Positions 10,578-20,898 of a DNA stretch of 64,000 nucleotides are shown piece by piece. The stretch is from the NCBI RefSeq assembly GCF_905171775.1, contig NC_053499.1, positions 87,727,012 to 87,791,011 of the forward strand, written 5' to 3'. Within the stretch, counting starts at the first letter, position 1. Every line of letters starts with the position of its first letter. This stretch comes from Rana temporaria. Lineage: Eukaryota > Chordata > Amphibia > Anura > Ranidae. The notes beneath the pieces are model-generated. The model saw only the letters and a list, made by a program, of their open reading frames with translations, ran no database searches and had not been told where the DNA came from. Made by a program: the position numbers and the translations under genes.

Positions 10578-11736
10578 CTAGTTGAGAGCAGAGGCCTGTG
10601 GCACTCTGCTCTGTTGCCAGCTCTTCTGCTGGGTTGCTGTGAGGGCAGACCACAGTCCCATCCCCGATATCAGCTCAAGCTGTAGTTGTGTGCAGCGGTC
10701 AGTAGCATCCTGCCTGACTGCCAGTGATTCAGCTGGGAGTAAAAGCTTTACCATCTCGGCTTGTTGCTGAAGAGAGGGGCCAACTGCCCTGGCTCCCTGG
10801 AACTCCACACCATCCGCTTCGGCTTTAGGGATGGCAATCTCCATATTTTCCACTGCCGATTCATCAGCTAGGATTTCAGAGCTGTCATCTGAAATTTCAT
10901 CATAGTCCCAGGCAACAGGAGCCCCACCCTGCTGCTGAGCAGAGTCTAGCAGCTGTCTGTAGGCGATCTCCAGCTCCCATTCCTGAATGGCCAGAAACTC
11001 CAAATCTTCCTGCAACCAGTGGCCTTCTGAGACATTCAATTTTTCCTCTCTGTGCTCCATTATGTCCTCCAAGCGCCACTCCCGGTCATCCCCGAAGTCA
11101 GGATCACTGGACATCCTCCAATACAATAGTCCCAGGCCATCATAGTCAAAGCCTTCCGTGGGGCTGTCATCAGCTGACCATGGGCAATCTTGGGCTACAT
11201 ACCACCGGAGGGCTCTGTAGCTCTCGTCCAACCGCATCTCTGCCCGGATCAGCCTGCTTAACTCGGCTGTCCACTTCTGCTTCGGTTGTTCCCCCCAATA
11301 ACGTCATTCGTGCGTCATACTGCAGCCAGTACCTTACATGGATGGAGGGGAGGACCTTCTCCTGGTGGTGCTGCTCAAGAGCTAGCGCTTCCTTCCAGAG
11401 TTGGCAACAAATCGCATCCGACCATCCCAGCAGGGCCTCCTCTGATACTGGTCCTCTGTGCTGTATCTGCATCTCTTGTAACCTCCTTCGGAATTCCTCT
11501 TCCATGGAGACTGGTATCTGTACCTCTCCTCTCTCTTCAGTTGGTGCTGCTGTGACTTCTGCTGCTGCAGCACCTCTTTGATGTAGCCAAGTGGCATCCA
11601 CAGCCGCCATAACCAGGTCTTTGATCTCCGGTGGAGGATTAGGACCATACTGTGCCAGTCCACGTTTAACAGCCAGATCAAAACTTTTTTCCTCGGGTGT
11701 CCTGTCTGTTACGCTGGGCCTTTCAGCTCTATCCAT
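10578..11736 (-). pseudogene. Gag-like polyprotein of the LTR element, frameshifted
   Basis: Two open frames form one coding region. The first runs from the ATG at 11736 to 11170 (188 codons: MDRAERPSVTDRTPEEKSFD and on, glutamate/glutamine-rich and helical-looking). The second is 11237-10578 (219 codons, acidic, with W- and Y-rich segments such as ALRWYVAQDCPWS). They overlap by 68 bases. Before the overlap, frame 2 reads sensibly (KWTAELSRLIRAEMRLDES) back to a run of six G on the minus strand near 11295. A single extra base there explains the break. I see no zinc knuckle, protease or RT. A Gag role is inferred from position only, and this protein family is not one I recognise. Confidence 0.6.
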
Positions 11737-11913
11737 TTTGACAAGTTCTGCAATAATGTCCCTTTTTCTTATGGTTGCTGGCCGGGCCGTTCCCCCGGCT
11801 CTCCAGTAAGTCCATGAGGGAAGAGAGCTTCAGCCGTTCATACTGTGTCTCCATTGTCCTGTGTCCTTGTAGCTGTTCTTCTGGTGATGGAAACATCCCA
11901 CTGCTGCCGCCAC

Positions 11914-12675
11914 TGTAACGGTCACCACCGTTTACGATATTCCCATTCCATCGCCCCTACGACAGCTTATCCGACAGTCCGACAGACATCAGACACGATC
12001 CATCTCATTTCCCAGAATAAACAAGACATACGCTCTGTTCTCTGGTTTCAAAGTGAATGAACGCTTTTAATGGTATCTTAGCTTTCTTATATACAGTACA
12101 TGCATGTTAAAGTTAATCACAGGGACAAAGAAACTCTCCACCCCCAATATCACACAATGGGGCTTCAGTACACATTCAGATGGGATAATTACTAATCATC
12201 CCCCCAGAAGTCCTGTCTCCGCATTAGAGGGGTTAATTACTACAGCTTGACAAGTTCCCCTCACCTGTTGCACAAAACATATTCCTTTTACTAAACATAA
12301 TTGACATGCTAATTCCCTACCCCTGAAAGGAGACATCTTACTCTTCAGACTTAATTGCGTAGACTCCTGAAAGACATTTCCATTGTCCATTGTGTGATGC
12401 TAACTAACACCTCAAAAGCATGTGTCCCCCCCATTGAATGAAAACACTCCATTTGGAGTCAGACTTTAACAACCTGTAAAATTCCAAGATATCCTGCAAA
12501 ACATGAATTATCAATAATGTCCCATCTCATGTAATTTATAATTAATATTTCTCAGTCACCCTATGCCCAAAAAGGGCACAGGATGACCCTAGACCCAAGA
12601 GTCATTAGTGACGCTGGCACAGGAGTACCCCTCATCCTTCAAAAGTCTCTGGGTTTTATGGGTCATTCTGTTACA
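11914..12675 (-). repeat. 5' LTR (in element orientation)
   Basis: This 762-bp repeat pairs with 9365-10113. On the minus strand the interior after it begins GTGGCGGCAGCAGTGGGATG. I could not match that to a tRNA 3' end from memory, so the primer-binding site is unassigned. Confidence 0.9.
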
Positions 12676-12680
12676 GTAAC

Positions 12681-13029
12681 CTTTCTGCAGACAGCTTCCT
12701 TCTACAAACACCAGGCTCCTTCCAGAGAAAGCAGGAGCTCAGTGGAAACCAGATATTCTGAGGGTAAACGTCCCTTCTTCGCATTTTGGTTCAGTTTTAT
12801 TCTTTAACAAAAACTGAATTGATTTTCATCAGTTTTCGTCAGAGAACGAAAATGTTGTGTACTTTACTTTCCGTTGGCAAACATTTTGACAAACCGTTTA
12901 GTTGACAGAATGAACACTGGTAAATCGGCAAAATATGGTTTGATGTTGCAAGCAGACTTCCTGCTAATTTTTCATTATTTGAGAAGCTCAGTGGGAAGAA
13001 TACTTACAGGATTTGTCATTGTATGCTTC
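12681..13029. other. Unassigned flank
   Basis: This is sequence to the right of the LTR element, presumably continuous before insertion with 9359 and leftwards. No coding frame or repeat was recognised. Confidence 0.5.
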
Positions 13030-13312
13030 GAGTAAGGCCCCTTTCACACTGCCGTGACTTGACAATTTTACGGCCACAATTTTGACGCGATTTCAGGGAG
13101 TGCCTGTGTAAACATGAAGTCTATGAACCTCAACTCTCATCAAAGTTGGACCAAAGTAGTACAGGGAGTACTTTGAAGTCGGTGCGACTTGAAGTTGCAC
13201 AGATATGAATGGTACTCATTGAAAATCATGGGGTATGACTTGTTATGCGACTTTGCAGTCCCAAGTCACAGGACAAATTGCACCAGGGAGGTGCTACTAA
13301 ATCACAAACCCC
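13030..13312. mobile_element. Probable MITE fragment
   Basis: AAGGCCCCTTTCACACTGCC and repeated variants of GACTTG/AAGTCGGTGCGACTTG give a run of short inverted GTCGCAC/GTGCGAC-like blocks. That is typical of small DNA-transposon derivatives. The expected right-hand inverted terminus was not found, so the copy is partial or decayed. Confidence 0.35.
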
Positions 13313-14290
13313 AAACAATGTATTGTATATAAGTGTTGTAGCCCAGCAAAGATAAATGTGGTACTTTACATCTCAAGGGACATCATTTCAAGCCTTGTTG
13401 CCTTCTAATACTGGGGGTTTCCTTGAGCCTCTGGAAAATTAACAAAAGAGGGCACACCAGCCTAGTACATTATGCCACATACATTTATTAGTCTCATTTG
13501 ATGGCGCCAAAATCAGAAGCGGGTCAAGATGACGTCATATCCTCTTCCTGGTATCAGAGTGAGGCTTGAAACACATGCTCTGGCTCCATCTTGACTGAAC
13601 CAGGAAGTAAACCCAGAGATGCTTTTCTCAATTAAACAGAGCTGCTACTCATTAGGGGGTATACCATATACTCCAAATACTCAAGATTTACAGGGGTCCA
13701 GACCCCAGATGATGACTGATTAGTCAAAACGCAATGCAGAGACCACTATTGTTTAGATAAGCCCTTTTATTCACTGCCAAAAGGTGAGTTTAATTTCTCT
13801 GTTTTAAAAATAAATGTTTCTTTACAATATCACACTGTATACCTCCTTTTTTAATGGTGGGGCTAAATGCCCGATTCCACTGCATCCTTTTGCAACATCT
13901 ATTTGAGGTCTTATCCGGACCATGAACCTGGTATTGCTGGAATATATCATACCAACAAGCCTGATTGACTTACTAGGTATACACCTACTTGAGTTCAATC
14001 GTTCCGGTAAGCACATTTGTATCTCTGGTGGTGGACCTTCTATCAAAATGTCACCTTAACCACATATGAAGTTATTGATTGTCACAGATCAGTTTTGGAC
14101 ACTGCACTTTTGGAACTTTTTCCTTTCAATGTTTTTCTTAGGACATTTCTGCATTTTAATTTTTAATGTTAAAACTTTTGATTAATATTGCACATTGGGT
14201 ATGAACATTGGGTCACTTTTATCAATTTAAATTGACATACTCATTGGTCATTTTTTAGCGCTGCACTTTCCCACACCATTTTCATACATT
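13313..14290 (+). mobile_element. Possible Penelope-like remnant with hammerhead-like motif
   Basis: No coding domain is visible. At 13706-13730 the bases CAGATGA, a 5-bp stem TGACT/AGTCA with a GATT loop, and AAAC follow the hammerhead ribozyme order (CTGATGA, stem II, GAAAC) with two mismatches. Hammerheads of this type are known in Penelope-like elements. Downstream the sequence is AT-rich with an AAATAAATG near 13808. The assignment is tentative. Confidence 0.3.
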
Positions 14291-16084
14291 TATTAGACCT
14301 ATCAGAACTACTTACAAACATGAGCAAAAAAGTTCACTTTTCAAGCCACTCATCCACGGCTTAAAAGACCCATAGGGGAAACCTCACTGGTGTATTACGG
14401 GAAATCTTCATTCAGCTGGGTGCCCGTTTAAAGAAAGAACGCTCTGTTGCCTTAGTAAATGCAATTAACAAACTCCGAACCCTGTAAATTTAACACAAAC
14501 GTTACCCCACAATGGAGACCCTTACAGAGGTTGCCTCAGCCCGGTCACAGCTTTGTGTGTTATAGGAGACCTCCGCTTGCACTTTTGCGGATAAGCTTGC
14601 TTTTCACCACTACAAATTTAAGGACAAGTTTGGCAGATCACTGCCCCATTCCTTGCACCCAAAACGCTCCTCCACCTTTATATCGCATATCCAGGGTATG
14701 AATAGGGATGTGCTGTCCTCTCCATCTGAGATAAATCGGCCCATGTGGGATCACTTTATTGCTACTTGCAACCTATCTAAACTTTTTGGACCCATGATGC
14801 ATTTCTTTGGGACCCCAGCCTTTCAGCTCGTAATTCGTGTGACGGAATACGGTCCTTGGACTAAGGACAGTCACAGGAGACTTGCTTCGAGCAATTCCGT
14901 CTCTAAGAGCTACTCCATCCACTTCGTTCCCAAGCCATCCGACACAGTGGTTCCAGAGGCAACAAGTAATGTCCTTCATCCATACTGTTCCTAGCCGTAT
15001 TGTATGTTCTTGCTGACCTGACTAATCTTGAAGATATGTTCCTTCAGGAAAATTCTCAGACTCATGTCATCCAACTTTATTCACTATTACTCAATGCTCT
15101 GTCTCTGGCCTTCCTCCCTACACAAGGGTATGGGAGACAGGGCTATTACACTATTTCTCTTGCAGATTGGCAAAAATGTTTTGTTTTAACGCAAACTCTC
15201 CCTTGCCATTAAAACTCAAGAAAAGTGTTTAAACTGATGACTAGAGGGTACAGATGCCCATCGACCATCAATCGCTTCAACCATTATACACCAGACACTT
15301 GCTGGTGTTTCCTGGTATCCAGAGGCACCATACTCCCATATTTAGTTGGAATGCCCCCCTTTGACCTGTACTGTAAGCTGATGGCGACTTCTATTCAAGG
15401 TGGCTCTCTTGTCTGATTCCTGGATCTTTGAAATCTGTAAAGAATGACATCCTTCGACACTTCCTGGCTGCTGCTTGGGTAGTTATTCCTCGCCACTGGA
15501 GACTGATGACTGTGCCTTCCCTTGGGGACTGGGCGATTGTGGTGGACTGTATACTAGATCTGGAACATCTGCTGGCTCAGGAATCTGGATGAGAAGAGCA
15601 GTTTTCCCTCACATGAACCACATGGTCCGTATTCCACTACTCTTAGGATATCCTTGATTGTGCAGCGTGTGGTTTGGCCGACACCCCCTGATAGCCTTGT
15701 TGGAGTGTACCCTTTATTTTATCCTCTCTCTGCTTCTTTATGTCCTTTTCTCTTTTTTCCATCTGGCTTTTTATTTCCCTTCTAGTCTCATATTGTTCAA
15801 GGACCGTGTGTCCATCTTTTGTGTCAATTGACATGGATATACAGTAGAGCTGCACGATTCTGGCCAAAATGAGAATCACAATTTTTTTGCTTGGAATAAA
15901 TATCATGATTCTTACGGCGTAAAATCTTTTACATTTATACAAAAAAACATTGGACTAACTTTACTGGCTAGTTTTTTTTAATTCATTAAAGTAATTTTTT
16001 ACCCAAAAATTGCATTTGAAAGACCGCTGCGCAAATACAGTGCGAATATTGCAACAACTGCTATTTTATTCTCTAGGGTCTCTA

Positions 16085-16087
<3 letters not shown>

Positions 16088-16160
<73 letters not shown>
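16088..16160. repeat. (TA)n microsatellite, left part
   Basis: About 35 TA units directly precede the Tc1 element. With 17155-17200 it probably formed one tract before insertion. Confidence 0.95.
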
Positions 16161-16166
16161 TTTATA

Positions 16167-17131
16167 CAGTACAGACCAAAAATTTGGACACACCTTCTCA
16201 TTCAAAGTTTTCTTTATTTTTATGACTATGAAAATTGTAGATTCACACTGAAGGCATCAAAACTATGAATTAACACATGTGGAATTATACATAACAAAAT
16301 AGTGTGAAACAACTGAAAATATATTTAATATTCTAGGTTCTTCAAAGTAGCCACCTTTTGCAGCAGACACATCCCTAGAACGGTTAAGAGGAGACTGTGT
16401 GAATCAGGCCTTCATGGTAGAATATCTGCTAGGAAACCACTGCTAAAAGGCAACAAGCAGAGGAGACTTGTTTGGGCTAAAGAACACAAGGAATGGACAT
16501 TAGACCAGTGGAAATCTGTGCTTTGGTCTGATGAGTCCAAACTTGAGATCTTTGGTTCCAACCCCCGTGTCTTTGTGCGACGCAGAAAAGGTGAACGGAT
16601 GGACTCTACATGCCTGGTTCCCACCGTGAAGCATGGAGGAGGATGTGTGATGGTGTGGGGGTGCTTTGCTGGTGACACTGTTGGGCATTTATTCAAAATT
16701 GAAGGCATACTGAACCAGCATGGCTACCACAGCATCTTGCAGCGGCATGCTATTCCATCCGTTTGCGTTTAGTTGGACCATCATTTATTTTTCAACAGGA
16801 CAATGACCCCAAACACACCTCCAGGCTGTGTAAGGGCTATTTGACCAAGAAGGAGAGTGATGGGGTGCTGCGCCAGGTGACTACCTCTTTAAGCTCATCA
16901 AGAGAATGCCAAGAGTGTGCAAAGCAGAAATCAAAGCAAAAGGTGGCTACTTTGAAGAACCTAGAATATGAAATATATTTTCAGTTGTTTCACACTTTTT
17001 GTTATGCCTAATTCCACCTGTGTTAATTCATAGTTTTGATGCCTTCAGTGTGAATCTACAATTTTCATAGTTATGAAAATTAAGAAAACTCTTTGAATGA
17101 GAAGGTGTGTCCAAACTTTTGGTCTGTACTG
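16167..17131 (+). mobile_element. Tc1/mariner element A, internally deleted
   Basis: The terminal inverted repeats CAGTACAGACCAAAAATTTG and CAAACTTTTGGTCTGTACTG extend about 120 bases inwards (AATTGTAGATTCACACTGAAGGC on both sides). TA duplications lie at 16165-16166 and 17132-17133. The interior holds a partial transposase. The element sits in a (TA)n tract, matching the TA target rule of the family. Confidence 0.9.
16375..16960 (+). pseudogene. Tc1-type transposase remnant, lacks catalytic E
   Basis: The frame at about 16400-16770 reads LKGNKQRRLVWAKEHKEW, VLWSDESKLEIFGSNPR (first catalytic D near 16530) and VKHGGGCVMVWGCFAGDT. Then a stop and a shift lead to FQQDNDPKHTSR (second D near 16800). 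The SPDLNPIE block with the third acidic residue is missing, because the sequence jumps to the C-terminal end near 16870. The N-terminal DNA-binding domain is also absent. It cannot cut DNA. Confidence 0.85.
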
Positions 17132-17151
17132 TATATGTGTGTGTGTATATG

Positions 17152-17154
<3 letters not shown>

Positions 17155-17200
<46 letters not shown>
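17155..17200. repeat. (TA)n microsatellite, right part
   Basis: This TA run is on the far side of the Tc1 element, with short TG-rich edges. Confidence 0.95.
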
Positions 17201-17210
<10 letters not shown>

Positions 17211-17380
17211 ATATGTTTAGGGGTTCTAAGTAATTTTCTAGCACAAAAAAAAAATATTTTAACTTGAAAAGAGCTTTCAGAAAAAGGTTTGGCGTTTTAA
17301 GTGGTTAAACGTTCCTAATTTACATACAGAAGTCTATTCCTTTGATGTAAAAGCCAAATTGATACAACATTTAGACTTAA

Positions 17381-17898
17381 AGCGGGAGTTCACCCATTTG
17401 TAAAAAAAAAATGTTTCTCCCCTTAGCTTCCTGCTCGTTTTTACTAGGGGAATCGGCTATTTATTTTAAAATATGAGCAGTACTTACCCGTTTTCGAGCT
17501 GCATCTTCTTCCGTCGCTTCCGGGTATGGGTCTTCGGGAGCGGGCGTTCCTTCTTGATTGACAGCCTTCCGAGAGGCTTCCGACGGTCGCATCCATCGCG
17601 TCACTCGTAGCCGAAAGAAGCCGAACGTCGGTGCGGCTCTATACTGCGCCTGCGCACCGACGTTCGGCTTCTTTCGGAAAATCGTGACGCGATGGATGCG
17701 ACCGTCGGAAGCCTCTCGGAAGCCTGTCAATCAAGAAGGAACGCCCATTCCCGAAGCCCATACCCGGAAGCGACGGAGAGGATGCATCTCGTAAACGGGT
17801 AAGTACTGCACATATTTTAAAATAAATAGCCGATTCCCCTAGTAAAAACGAGCAGGAATCTAAGGGGGAAAAGTGCCCTCTAAGGGTGAACCCCCGCT
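17381..17898. mobile_element. TTAA-flanked fold-back element, 518 bp
   Basis: The ends AGCGGGAGTTCACCC and GGGTGAACCCCCGCT are inverted, with TTAA duplicated at 17377-17380 and 17899-17902. Arms of about 250 bases (for example CCGACGGTCGCATCCATCGC on the left against its complement on the right) meet near 17645. TTAA targets are used by piggyBac and Kolobok elements; no transposase is present to decide between them. A relative lies at 52791-53452. Confidence 0.85.
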
Positions 17899-18356
17899 TT
17901 AACATTCCACTGATACAGAATGTTTTCAAAATTTGGCAGATTGCCTAGACTTTGACTTTTAGCTGAGAGCAGAGAGGAAATTCTTTGCATACCAAAGATT
18001 TTGAAACCCTGTGTCAAGATCACAACGGGAAAAAGATCGCAATAACGATTCTTGACGATTAATCGTGCATCTCTAATATACAGTATATGACAGCTTGTGA
18101 TCTCTTCAGCATAATCCTCCCTCAAAAAACAATAACAATCTTTGTGCTTCCTGATGCCCTTTCCTCCACAATTAAGTGTTTTGCAATGTTATTCCTTGAG
18201 TATCGTACCTGTATTGTTAAGCTGTATCCATAATTCTAGCGTTAGCCAAGTTAGACTTTTTTTTTTTTTTCCTGATTACTTGTATTGTCAAAGACTTTTT
18301 TGCTTCCATTTTAATTTTGTGTTAAAAATGTCTTCAATAAAATCAGATTGAACTAA

Positions 18357-18650
18357 ATACCATCAAAAGAAAGCTCTATTTGTGGGGAAAAAATACATAA
18401 ATTTTGTTTGGGTACAACATTGTACGACCACGCATTTGTCAGTTAAAGCGACGGTGCCATATTGCAAAAAAAATGGTCTGGTCATTAAGGGGTTAAATAT
18501 TTACAGTTCCTAAGGGGTTAAAGCAGACACGTTCATGTGAATGTGCACTGCATGGTGGCATCATCCTGCAAAGGTTTTTTATTTTAATGTTGCGCTTCTG
18601 TCAAAAAAGCAATATTCTTGTAAAGAAACTTGGTTTACCTTAAAGACCGT
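18357..18650. other. Unassigned, repeat-like
   Basis: This contains GTTAAAGCGACGGTGCCATATTGC and AAGGGGTTAA blocks that look like old MITE sequence, but no paired ends were found. Confidence 0.35.
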
Positions 18651-19362
18651 GGCCCAGATTCAAGAAGCACTTGCGCCCGCGCAACCATAGTTGCGCGGCG
18701 CAAGTGCTTACTTGCTCCGGTGTAAAGAGTGCTCCTGATTCAGGAACCTCGTTACACCGACTGCAGCCTAGGATGTGACAGACATAAGCCTCCTTATGCC
18801 TTCACATCCCAGGCTGCATTCTTGCGTTGGCCGCTAGGGGGCGCGGCCTTTGTGATCGGCGTATAGTATGCAAATTGCATACTACCACCGATTCACAAAA
18901 GTTGCGCGGGCCCTGCGTACGCAAGGTACGGAGTTTCCGTACGGCGCCTTTAGCATAAGGCTGCTCCTGCTAATAGCAGGCGCAGCCAATGCTAAAGTAT
19001 AGCTGCGCCTCCCGCCCGTGAAATTTAAATTTCACGTCGTTTACGTAAGTGAACCGTGAATGGCGCTGGACGCCATTCACGTTCACTTAGAAGCAAATGA
19101 CGTCCTTGCGACGTCATTTGCCGCAATGCACGTCGGGAAAGTTTCCCGACGGAGCATGCGCTGTTCGCTCGGCACGGGAGCGCGCCTAATTTAAATGATT
19201 CCCGCCCCCGGCGGGATCATTTACATTAGGCAGCCTTGCGCCTGGCTGTTTAGCATATTGCTCCGTGAATCGCGGGCAAAGCGCAATATTTGCGTGGGCG
19301 CAGAGAAAAAAATTTGCTCTTTGACCACGCAAATATTGCGCGATTCTACCTGAATCTGGGCC
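18651..19362. mobile_element. Harbinger-type fold-back MITE, about 710 bp
   Basis: GGCCCAGATTCAAGAAGCAC at the left edge and TACCTGAATCTGGGCC at the right edge are inverted. Inner arms also pair (CTTGCGCCCGCGCAA region against TTGCGCGATTC). The terminal motif resembles that of the Harbinger element at 27979. The target duplication is not clear. The interior is GC-rich with internal hairpins (for example near 19000-19150) and is non-coding. Confidence 0.7.
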
Positions 19363-19410
19363 CTTGTATACAGACTAAATTTTTGTCCCGTTCAAACCTT
19401 AATACCATAA

Positions 19411-19416
<6 letters not shown>

Positions 19417-19489
<73 letters not shown>
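19417..19489. repeat. (TA)n microsatellite
   Basis: About 36 TA units. It generates meaningless YI-repeat frames on both strands. Confidence 0.95.
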
Positions 19490-19490
<1 letters not shown>

Positions 19491-19958
19491 GATTTTTTCA
19501 CTTTAGGAATATATAAGGAGTTTGGAAATTTTAGAGAAATGGTTAAAGGGAACTCCAAAAAATGGCAAATAAAGAAAAAAAAATATAGCGTGTACAATTG
19601 CAATACAAGTCATATTGTACTGTAATTGAATGTAATTAAAAAAGTACCTTTCCTTTTTAATCAGTAACTGTAATTTTCTATAAATGCAATGCAATATGGC
19701 TACCTGAAGTTGTTCTGTACACAGAATGTGTACTGACCATTCCCCAGAAATCTCATTTACAGCTTGTGTGATTGGCTCACCAATTTTCCCAGAAGTCTGC
19801 CTAAGATACATCATACAAGTCAGATTTCAGGCATCCCCTGCAACACAAATGTAATTTTTGGTGAGATATTTCCAATAGGAACATGTCTAAAAAGGATACA
19901 GGCCCAGCAGATTTCCTCATTGGTGCCCTGCAGCTGCCACAGCTGACTGATAATTATG
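19490..19958. other. Unassigned, AT-rich
   Basis: No coding frame, paired ends or known repeat were recognised with confidence. It ends at the 8-bp duplication of the next element. Confidence 0.4.
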
Positions 19959-20465
19959 AAACCACATAGGGCTGCAACGAACAATTATTTTCATAATCGA
20001 TTAGTTGGCCGATTTATTGTTTCGATTAATCGGATAATAGCCAATGGGCCAATTTATTGTTGGGCAGATTACAAAACACAAATTGCCACAAAAACATATT
20101 GCATGCTTCTCTGCAGCTTCTCCATTGAAGTATATTGAACCAAAATAAAATAAAAAATAGCACCGTTTTGCGTTAAGTCCTTGCCCTTTCCAAATACGCA
20201 GCAGCTGAAAAAAAAATCCTGGATGTGAACGTGTCCCATAGGAAAACATGTAAATGAACTGTAGTGTGTTTCTGCAAAAAGCACCAAAAAAATGAGGTGT
20301 GAACCCAGGCCTAAGATGTTTAGTAACATAATGGGGTTAAAAAAAACAAATCGGTACAAAAAAAGAAAATAATTGCTACTGTAAGGGGTTCATTTTTTTT
20401 TTACTGTGGGACAGTGAAAGTAATATTTACAGTAGCGATTTGCTTTTTTGTACTATAAAGGGCTA

Positions 20466-20898
20466 TTTTTTTTTTTTTTTTTAAAACAAACTTTTATTTT
20501 TATTTAAAATTAACAGTTGTTACAATAATACTAGCATTTTAGCATGGAAAATTTAACATTTAGTTTAGCTGGATTCAGTAGTGGAGGTATTTCCTCCCTT
20601 TTTTTTTCTCCTGTTTTTTTTCCCCCTTTTTCCCTCCCCCCCCCCCCTTCCAAACAACTTTATTGTAACAAAAAGTGCATACATGTCTTTTCATACATCT
20701 AAAGTGTCAATGATAACATGAGGGTGTACAGTGATCAGAATACCGACAGTTCAAAACTGGCCAACAAACAAATAATTTTAATTAACCAAAGAAATAAGAG
20801 ACCAGTATCTTGTGCCGACCATACAGGTCCTCCAGACCCACAACAGAGCACCCAGCCAGGTGTAGGCCACCCATCAGGCACCACAGACCTGTGGTGCC
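20466..20898 (-). other. L1 3' UTR and poly(A)
   Basis: This is non-coding sequence after the ORF2 stop, with a C-run (20630-20647) and T-rich blocks, ending in the T-run at 20466 (the poly(A) of the minus-strand element). Confidence 0.7.

Larger units (their letters stand above)
9365..12675 (-). mobile_element. Non-autonomous LTR retrotransposon with gag-like region only
   Basis: Two long direct repeats (9365-10113 and 11914-12675) share the TGTRACGGTCACCACCG end and the GGGTCATTCTGTTACA end. The whole is bounded by a 5-bp target duplication GTAAC at 9360-9364 and 12676-12680. Read on the minus strand, the inner edge of the 3' LTR carries a polypurine tract (AAAGGGGAGAGA, 10114-10125), which fixes orientation. 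The 1.8-kb interior holds one long coding region split by a frameshift and no protease, RT, RNase H or integrase motif. It must have been moved by enzymes of another LTR element. A second copy of the LTR lies at 63469. Confidence 0.9.
15847..18077. mobile_element. hAT-like non-autonomous element holding nested insertions
   Basis: The left end GAGCTGCACGATTCT and the right end AATCGTGCATCTC are inverted copies. The 8-bp duplication ATACAGTA flanks it at 15839-15846 and 18078-18085. Inner flanks contain further AATC/GATT inverted blocks. Once the Tc1 element, the (TA)n tracts and the TTAA fold-back element are removed, little remains and there is no transposase, so it is a MITE-like derivative. 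Confidence 0.75.
14291..18356 (+). mobile_element. Decayed L1-type LINE, ORF2 remnants, split by a hAT-like element
   Basis: Broken frames match the order of L1 ORF2 on the plus strand. The endonuclease-to-RT linker lies at 14400-14790 (LGARLKKERSVALVNAINKL; HIQGMNRDVLSSPSEINRP). The C-terminal cysteine-containing domain lies at 15150-15650 (WQKCFVLTQ; FKLMTRGYRCPSTINRF; CWCFLVSRGTILPYLVGMPP; AAWVVIPRHWRL). The RT core is absent, so the copy is internally deleted. After the insertion at 15847-18077 the 3' region resumes and ends near 18345 with AATAAAATCAGATTG. All frames contain several stops. Confidence 0.6.

Noticed and set aside
19290..19625. Frames with YIYIYI repeats
   Set aside because: Translation of a (TA)n microsatellite; the same holds at 16010-16225 and 46826-46909.
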